A DNA stretch of 26,556 nucleotides from CAYNJF01 sp964351745 (GTDB taxonomy: Bacteria > Pseudomonadota > Gammaproteobacteria > Berkiellales > Berkiellaceae). A model generated the notes under the pieces. It saw nothing but the letters and a program-made list of their open reading frames with translations, was not told where the DNA came from and made no database searches. The DNA is taken from the NCBI GenBank assembly GCA_964351745.1, contig CAYGPI010000032.1, positions 1-26,556 of the forward strand. The letters run 5' to 3'. Shown piece by piece: positions 21,599 to 26,556 of this stretch (position 1 is its first letter; each line of letters starts with the position of its first letter). A program made the translations under genes and the position numbers.

Positions 21599-23011
21599 AT
21601 GCTAGAAAATTTAGATCCTGTTTTATTATCTAGAATTCAATTTGCTTTCACGATAAGTTTTCATATCATTTTCCCTGCATTGACAATTGGCTTGGCAAGT
21701 TGGCTTGCTGTTATTGGGGGGCTGTATCTTAAAACAGATCATCCTCTCTATAGAGAAATATATAAATTCTGGGTTAAAATTTTTGCTGTTACTTTTGGTA
21801 TGGGTGTTGTTTCTGGTTTGGTCATGTCTTATCAGTTTGGAACCAATTGGTCTGTCTTCTCTGATAAGGTCGGCAATGTCATTGGTCCTCTTTTAGGCTA
21901 CGAAGTCCTCACCGCCTTTTTTCTAGAAGCCTCATTTTTAGGCATTATGTTGTTTGGCTGGGGCAGAGTTTCTAGACGACTTCACTTTGCATCTACTTGC
22001 ATTGTTGCTGTCGGCACGGTTATTTCTGGTTTTTGGATTTTATCTGCCAGCTCATGGATGCATACACCCGCAGGGTTTGAAATTCGAGAAGGCATTTTCT
22101 ACCCAACAAGCTGGTTAGAAATTATATTTAATCCATCTTTTCCTTATCGCTTTGTTCATATGATGCTTGCTACGTTTCTTTCAACGGCTTTTGTGATTGG
22201 GGGAACAAGTGCATGGTACTTGTTAAAGGATAAGTATATCCCTCACGCGAAAATTATGTTTGCTATGGCCATGCTGATGGCTATTTTTGTAGCGCCTATG
22301 CAATTATTTGTAGGCGATCTGCACGGCATTAACACGCTTGAGCACCAACCCGTTAAAGTGATGGCTATGGAGGGTATCTGGGAGACTGAGCAAGGAGCTG
22401 CTTTAAATTTATTTGGTTGGCCTGATGAAAAAGCTGAAGAAACAAAGTACGCCATTCAGATCCCAAAGCTTGCTAGTCTTATTTTAACCCATGATCTCAA
22501 TGGTGAGTTACAAGGTCTGAAACATTGGCCGAAAGAGGAGAGGCCTCCTGTTGCCATTGTTTTTTGGTCTTTTAGGATTATGATAGGTTTAGGTATTTTG
22601 ATGATACTAACAGGCATAGTTTCTGTTTTTCTATTTGCAAAAAAGAGACTCTTTACAACGGATTGGTTCTTAAAATGGTGCGTTGTAATGTCGCCTTCAG
22701 GACTAATTGCCATATTGGCTGGATGGTTTGTGACAGAAATTGGTCGCCAACCTTATATCGTCTATGGACTTCTAAAAACCAAAGAAGTGGCATCGCCTGT
22801 GTCTGGTGAAATAGTGGCGATTTCTCTGGTATCTTTTGTTCTAGTTTATACGTTCATTTTTGGTGCTGGTGCCTATTATATATTTAGTTTAATTCGTAAA
22901 GGACCACTCGTGGGTAATTGGCACGATAGCTATGGGCAACATGGTGTTAGGCGTCCTATTTCATTGGCTGAAATGTTCCCCCAAAAATTAGAGGAGAAAA
23001 ACAATGCTTAA
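21599..23011 (+). CDS. cydA: Cytochrome bd-type quinol oxidase subunit I, cyanide-insensitive (CioA) type
   Basis: A 470-residue membrane protein with about nine helices, subunit I of a terminal oxidase that passes electrons from quinol to oxygen. Likely heme ligands are His22 (SFHIIFP), His187 (YRFVHMML) and Met328 (FWSFRIMIG); Glu102 and Glu110 (YEVLTAFFLEASF) line the di-heme site, and Lys253/Glu258 (HQPVKVMAMEGIW) begin the quinol loop. That loop is short, about 65 residues, compared with E. coli CydA, which places it in the short-loop CIO group of Pseudomonas CioA and many Legionellales. The last eight bases overlap cydB. Such oxidases work at low oxygen and resist cyanide, sulfide and nitric oxide. 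Confidence 0.94.
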   Translation: MLENLDPVLLSRIQFAFTISFHIIFPALTIGLASWLAVIGGLYLKTDHPLYREIYKFWVKIFAVTFGMGVVSGLVMSYQFGTNWSVFSDKVGNVIGPLLGYEVLTAFFLEASFLGIMLFGWGRVSRRLHFASTCIVAVGTVISGFWILSASSWMHTPAGFEIREGIFYPTSWLEIIFNPSFPYRFVHMMLATFLSTAFVIGGTSAWYLLKDKYIPHAKIMFAMAMLMAIFVAPMQLFVGDLHGINTLEHQPVKVMAMEGIWETEQGAALNLFGWPDEKAEETKYAIQIPKLASLILTHDLNGELQGLKHWPKEERPPVAIVFWSFRIMIGLGILMILTGIVSVFLFAKKRLFTTDWFLKWCVVMSPSGLIAILAGWFVTEIGRQPYIVYGLLKTKEVASPVSGEIVAISLVSFVLVYTFIFGAGAYYIFSLIRKGPLVGNWHDSYGQHGVRRPISLAEMFPQKLEEKNNA

Positions 23012-24023
23012 TTTAGATAATATCATTGATTTACCTCTAGTTTGGGGAGGGTTAATTTCACTAGCAATTTTTCTCTATGTTCTTCTTGATGGCTTTGATT
23101 TAGGTATAGGGATTTTATTTCCTTTTGCCCCTGAGAATAAATGTAGAGATCGAATGATGAACTCAGTGGCTCCTTTTTGGGATGGTAATGAAACTTGGTT
23201 AATTCTTGGTGGTGGAGGTTTGTTTGCTGCCTTTCCTTTAGCCTACAGCATTATGATGTCTGCCTTATATCTGCCGATTTTATTGATGCTAATTTCCTTG
23301 ATATTTCGAGGCGTTGCCTTTGAATTTAGATTTAAAGCTACGACAAAAACGAGATGGATCTGGGATTGCTCTTTTCATTTTGGCTCTGTGTTCGCGGCTT
23401 TTGCGCAAGGGGTCATTTTAGGAGCCATTATACAAGGCATTCAAGTAGAAGGCAGAGGCTTCTCCGGTGGCCCCTTTGACTGGTTGACAGCCTTTTCGAT
23501 GATGACAGGCATGGCTTTAATCTTTGGTTATAGTCTTTTAGGAGCAACTTGGTTGATTATGAAAACCGAAGACATCACTCAAAGCTGGGCAAGAAGTGCT
23601 GCTTTGTATGTCGCGACGTTAGTTCTATTCTTTATGGCTGTGGTAAGCGTATGGGTGCCATTTTTAGATACGATTATCTATGATAGGTGGTTTAGCTGGC
23701 CTAATATTATTTACCTGTCTCCCGTCCCTATTGTAACGGCAATCTGCGCCTTTGCTCTATTTCGCAGTATCTTGAAAAACCAAGAATGCCGGCCATTTAT
23801 CTTGGCTATTTTACTTTTTGTTCTAGGGCTGGTTGGATTAGTCGCTGGCATTTGGCCTTGGGTTATCCCATACACGATCTCTTTTAGAGAGGCCGCTGCA
23901 GCTCCAGAATCTCAATCGTTGTTATTAGTGGGGGCTGTGATTATTTTGCCTGTTATCTTAAGTTACACAGCATTTTGTTACTATATCTTTAGAGGTAAGA
24001 GCTCTCATGAACATACGTACTAA
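23004..24023 (+). CDS. cydB: Cytochrome bd-type quinol oxidase subunit II (CioB type)
   Basis: A 339-residue membrane protein with about eight or nine helices, partner of subunit I. The N-terminal family signature reads YVLLDGFDLGIGILFPF (about 26-42) followed by NSVAPFWDGNETWLILGGGG and FAAFPLAYSIMMSALYLP, then LIFRGVAFEFRFK. A good ribosome binding site (GAGGAG) lies inside the end of cydA, and the two genes overlap by eight bases, so translation is coupled. Its last 17 bases overlap a third small gene of the operon. Confidence 0.95.
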   Translation: MLNLDNIIDLPLVWGGLISLAIFLYVLLDGFDLGIGILFPFAPENKCRDRMMNSVAPFWDGNETWLILGGGGLFAAFPLAYSIMMSALYLPILLMLISLIFRGVAFEFRFKATTKTRWIWDCSFHFGSVFAAFAQGVILGAIIQGIQVEGRGFSGGPFDWLTAFSMMTGMALIFGYSLLGATWLIMKTEDITQSWARSAALYVATLVLFFMAVVSVWVPFLDTIIYDRWFSWPNIIYLSPVPIVTAICAFALFRSILKNQECRPFILAILLFVLGLVGLVAGIWPWVIPYTISFREAAAAPESQSLLLVGAVIILPVILSYTAFCYYIFRGKSSHEHTY

Positions 24024-24147
24024 TTGGCTAGATAGCCATCCTAAAGTCAAATCTTGGGGATGGTTTATTGGTTTATGGTGTTTAAGTTTGATGACGTTTA
24101 GTGCCGCAACTTTTATGATTAAACATTTTTTCTCTATTATTTTTTAG
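24007..24147 (+). CDS. Small DUF2474-like membrane protein of the cytochrome bd operon
   Basis: A 46-residue protein. It starts at ATG 24007 inside the end of cydB (17-base overlap, different frame) and stops at 24147. The sequence has a soluble head (MNIRTNWLDSHPKVKSWGW) and one membrane helix (WFIGLWCLSLMTFSAATFMI) with a short tail. The pattern Lys-x-x-x-W, then IW-like residues, Ser, and Ala-rich helix resembles DUF2474, a family of about 40-50 residues coded directly after cioAB. It is the likely counterpart of CydX, the small subunit that stabilises hemes in E. coli cytochrome bd. AAGAG lies five bases before the ATG. Overlap, position and helix make a real gene likely; the family call is moderate. 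Confidence 0.72.
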   Translation: MNIRTNWLDSHPKVKSWGWFIGLWCLSLMTFSAATFMIKHFFSIIF

Positions 24148-24266
24148 TTTACTATCGCGGCTTAATGAATCGGGGCTTCAATGTGATGAAGATATGATCC
24201 TTGAAGTAAAGCAAGTAAGATCGGAATTGGCATGATAAAGGATGCCTATTCAGAGTTTTGATTCTT

Positions 24267-25493
24267 TCAAGATAACAATAGTGGGGCACAAGCCGCGTAA
24301 GCAGAAGATACAGCATCCTCATGTGTCCCATAGCCCCAATAAGAGCCACAATAATAGGTATTTAGTATGCCATTGATTTCGTGGTAGCGACTTTGGTTCT
24401 TTCTTGCTTCCAAAGAGATAATCGGACGAATCAGCTCGGTTTTTTTAATGATTTTACTCTCTGAAACTGGGTTACCTTTACTCATCGTTATAAAGTATCC
24501 TTTAGCACTTTGAAAATCTTGCACCTTATTAGCATGATAAGTCAAAATAGGATTTTCTTGCTCCCTATAGTTCAGACCTGCCCAAATACTTGAGTTGGTT
24601 GGCATTAAACTTTTGTCTGTATGTAGAAAGATATTTCTTTGGCTATATTTGAAGCTTCCTAGAATATATTCTTCCAAAGGGCTTGGGTTAAATAGAGCTT
24701 TTAAGGCTTGATCGGCTCTGATGCCTAATACTAGTTTGTCAAAAATTTTTGGCCCATTTTGAGTGCTAACCGTAATATTATATTTTCCCCGCTCTATGGA
24801 TTTAATGGGCTCTTGTAAATGAATATTTTGCTTAAATGGTCGACATAAAGGTGATAGGTAAGCTGGAGCGCCTCCTCTTAAGAAGTACCAAGGTGGCTTA
24901 AAAAAGTTTTCAAATAAGCCATTGTCGTTCATATAATGCATAATAAATAAACTAGAAATCTGTCGAATGCCCTCTCGAGGGATACTTAATAGCGTATTTA
25001 GCAACGGGAAAATGTAAGCAGTTAAGACGAGATGACTTAAGTCAAATTTTTGGATGAAGTCTTCCAAAGAAATATCCGATGGATTGGAGAGAAGCCACTC
25101 TTTGCCTGCTTGGTTAAATTTTCTAATGTCTCTAAAGAGTTTATAACTTATTTTGTTTAAAAGATTTTTGCGAGGTGAAAAGGGATTGCCAAGTTGGGGG
25201 CCTTTATACTCAATTTTATTGCGAGATGAAAAGCTAAAACTGAGATCAGATTTGTGCAGTGGCACATTAAGAGATTGAAGTAGTTTGATAAAGTTAGGGT
25301 AACCGCGTTGGTTAAATAACATAAAACCTAGGTCAATTTCAATGTCTTGGTTATTTTCTTTCATATGGTGGGTGTAGCTGTGTCCACCTAAGTAGGATTT
25401 TTCATCAAATAGAGTGACGTCATATTTGTCATTTAACAAATAGGCGCTGACAAGCCCAGATAAGCCGCCACCAATAATTGCTACTTTTTCCAT
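24267..25493 (-). CDS. FAD/NAD-binding oxidoreductase, amine-oxidase type (COG2907-like)
   Basis: A 408-residue flavoprotein. The N-terminus has the dinucleotide-binding motif VAIIGGGLSGLVSAYLL (4-20) and the acidic end of the second strand LFDEKSYLGGHSYTH, with LGGH as the flavin-contacting turn. Later parts match the COG2907 group: DLGFMLFNQRGYPNF, PLLNTLLSIPREGIRQ, LRGGAPAYLSPL, and a C-terminal FAD-binding stretch YYCGSYWGYGTHEDAVSSAY. Such proteins usually occur next to DUF1365 and cyclopropane-fatty-acid synthase genes and may act in lipid modification; those partners are not visible here. I start at ATG 25493; the GGAGG is 12 bases upstream, longer than usual. The TTG at 25535 would overlap the promoter. 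Confidence 0.85.
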   Translation of the reverse strand: MEKVAIIGGGLSGLVSAYLLNDKYDVTLFDEKSYLGGHSYTHHMKENNQDIEIDLGFMLFNQRGYPNFIKLLQSLNVPLHKSDLSFSFSSRNKIEYKGPQLGNPFSPRKNLLNKISYKLFRDIRKFNQAGKEWLLSNPSDISLEDFIQKFDLSHLVLTAYIFPLLNTLLSIPREGIRQISSLFIMHYMNDNGLFENFFKPPWYFLRGGAPAYLSPLCRPFKQNIHLQEPIKSIERGKYNITVSTQNGPKIFDKLVLGIRADQALKALFNPSPLEEYILGSFKYSQRNIFLHTDKSLMPTNSSIWAGLNYREQENPILTYHANKVQDFQSAKGYFITMSKGNPVSESKIIKKTELIRPIISLEARKNQSRYHEINGILNTYYCGSYWGYGTHEDAVSSAYAACAPLLLS

Positions 25494-25518
25494 AAAGAAA
25501 GAATGCCTCCAACCGATC

Positions 25519-25538
25519 ATATTGATATTATACAATAT
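25519..25538. promoter_or_regulatory. Overlapping divergent promoters with inverted repeat
   Basis: ATATTG-8 bases-CAATAT (25519-25524 and 25533-25538). On the minus strand TATAAT (25532-25527) is a consensus -10 for the oxidoreductase gene, and on the plus strand TACAAT (25531-25536) may be the -10 of the DUF1499 gene. The -35 boxes are poor. The repeat could let one protein control both genes. Confidence 0.4.
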
Positions 25539-25572
25539 TGAAGATAGCTCAATCTACGAATTAGGGATTTTC

Positions 25573-26058
25573 ATGACATCTATACAAAGAGTTGCTATGC
25601 TCGTTTGTCTTATGACAGTTGCAGGTTGCCAAAAAACGATGGATCCAATTAATTTTGATAAGGTGAAATTGCCAAACTCTCCTAATTATGCCCTAGTTGC
25701 ACCTTCAGGTTATCCAGTGAGTCCTGATTTTGAATCGCTATTCTATTCGATGACTAAAGCAGATTTAAGCAAACTAATCGTTGGTTTTATTCGAGAGGCG
25801 CCGCGCTTAAAAGTACTGTCTGAAGATTGGAACTCTCTTGAATTTTCTTTTATTCAAAGAACATTGTTGCTTCGTTTTCCAGATCAAATAGATATAAAAT
25901 TTATTGAGAAAAGTGACTCTGATAGTACATACATCATGCTGAGTCGCTCTCAATATGGGTATTCGGACTTTGGTAAGAATAAGAGTAGGGTTAAAGATTG
26001 GATCTACAAATGGGATAATAAGCTTAAAGAACAGCCAAAATCTAGTCACGATGACTAG
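25573..26058 (+). CDS. DUF1499-family lipoprotein
   Basis: A 161-residue protein starting at ATG 25573, with AGGG six bases before it. A lipoprotein signal peptide ends in the lipobox TVAGC with Cys19 as the lipidated residue, so it is anchored in the envelope. The mature part matches DUF1499: PRLKVLSEDWNSLEFSFIQR, the FPD step (LLRFPDQIDIKF) and the closing IMLSRSQYGYSDFGKNKSRV. The function of DUF1499 is unknown. The 3' end overlaps the convergent DUF547 gene by 17 bases, and it diverges from the oxidoreductase gene with a shared upstream region. Confidence 0.8.
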   Translation: MTSIQRVAMLVCLMTVAGCQKTMDPINFDKVKLPNSPNYALVAPSGYPVSPDFESLFYSMTKADLSKLIVGFIREAPRLKVLSEDWNSLEFSFIQRTLLLRFPDQIDIKFIEKSDSDSTYIMLSRSQYGYSDFGKNKSRVKDWIYKWDNKLKEQPKSSHDD

Positions 26059-26556
26059 ATGCTTCTTTATGCTCGTTTAGTGACCAATCATAAGGAAGAT
26101 AACCTCTTAATTGAACTTTCTGAGGTGCGCCATGATAACTTGTAATAAAGTTGAGTACACCACCTTTCGCCATGAAATCATCTTCAAACCAGTCAAAAAT
26201 CTTTGAGACCTGCATGGCGTTGCGGGATATTTTCATGCCCTTATTTGGGTTGTTTAAAAATTGACTTGTTTGTATGTCTAGGGTTTTATCTATTGTATTT
26301 GCGCGATAGGGCTCTTGCCGCAAATCAGGACAGCTCAAAGATGCACAAACAATAGCGAAATGAATTCGAGGCTCATTCATTTTTCTCAAAATTTGATGCT
26401 CGATTTCATCTAGAGACACTTCTTTCCCACCCAGTGTACCAATTTTCATTTTCCAAACTGGGCTAAAGAAGCTACCAATGTCTTTGATGCTTTTGACTGG
26501 ATAATGCTCTAATACCATTTTTATAGCAAAAATATTGTAAGCATTGATATAAAAAC
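26042..26556 (-). CDS. DUF547 domain protein, C-terminal part (runs off right edge)
   Basis: On the minus strand the frame is open to the window end: the last bases translate as FYINAYNIFAIK before the internal Met at 26518. This matches the DUF547 core (FWINAYNALTI...HYPV.SI.DI). It continues as HYPVKSIKDIGSFFSPVWKM, GTLGGKEVSLDEIEHQILR, PRIHFAIVCASLSCPDLRQE, then helical ends. The N-terminus, probably with a signal peptide, is missing. Function of DUF547 is unknown. Overlaps the convergent DUF1499 gene by 17 bases. Confidence 0.88.
   Translation of the reverse strand, partial: FYINAYNIFAIKMVLEHYPVKSIKDIGSFFSPVWKMKIGTLGGKEVSLDEIEHQILRKMNEPRIHFAIVCASLSCPDLRQEPYRANTIDKTLDIQTSQFLNNPNKGMKISRNAMQVSKIFDWFEDDFMAKGGVLNFITSYHGAPQKVQLRGYLPYDWSLNEHKEASSHRD

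Overview
The window looks like chromosome of an AT-rich gammaproteobacterium, most likely a member of the Legionellales or a relative (Legionella, Coxiella, Berkiella-type). The reasons are indirect: the gammaproteobacterial uvrY-uvrC-pgsA order with a LetA/GacA-type regulator, a UhpC-like sugar-phosphate carrier, a eukaryotic-type Ser/Thr kinase, and a decayed orphan LuxR-type regulator. No rRNA or species marker is present, so the genus is inference.

Layout. 1-759 is the C-terminal part of serS. 760-1177 is non-coding with hairpins. yccA (minus) follows, then a tRNA-Ser(UGA) unit with clear promoter and terminator. 2282-5662 holds a GrpB-GNAT fusion (plus), a secreted aspartyl protease (minus) and a UhpC-type antiporter (minus). 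5950-9101 is the uvrY-uvrC-pgsA block, followed by tRNA-Gly(GCC), tRNA-Cys(GCA) and tRNA-Leu(UAA).

Directly after tRNA-Leu comes an accessory island (about 9465-12500). It contains a truncated ISL3-type insertion-sequence fragment, a HigB-HigA-like toxin-antitoxin pair, a broken AbiEi-like gene with a further frameshifted remnant, and an intact AbiEi-AbiEii (type IV) pair. Both intact modules have promoters that suggest leaderless or nearly leaderless transcripts, and both carry the 11-base motif ACTTGCTATAT and inverted repeats. Two convergent genes of unknown function (12754-13802) lie between this island and marC.

From 13993 onward the content is mostly core: a MarC-family membrane protein, the formaldehyde detoxification operon adhC-fghA, a LuxR-type pseudogene, rhlE, an alpha/beta hydrolase, a eukaryotic-like kinase, and a cyanide-insensitive-type cytochrome bd operon (cydA-cydB plus an easily missed 46-residue DUF2474-like protein). 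The right edge has a COG2907-type FAD oxidoreductase, a DUF1499 lipoprotein and the 3' part of a DUF547 gene.

I see no CRISPR array, complete insertion sequence, prophage or rRNA. The least explained parts are the tRNA-adjacent toxin-antitoxin island, the two orphan genes beside it, the protein kinase, and the non-coding interval 760-1177.
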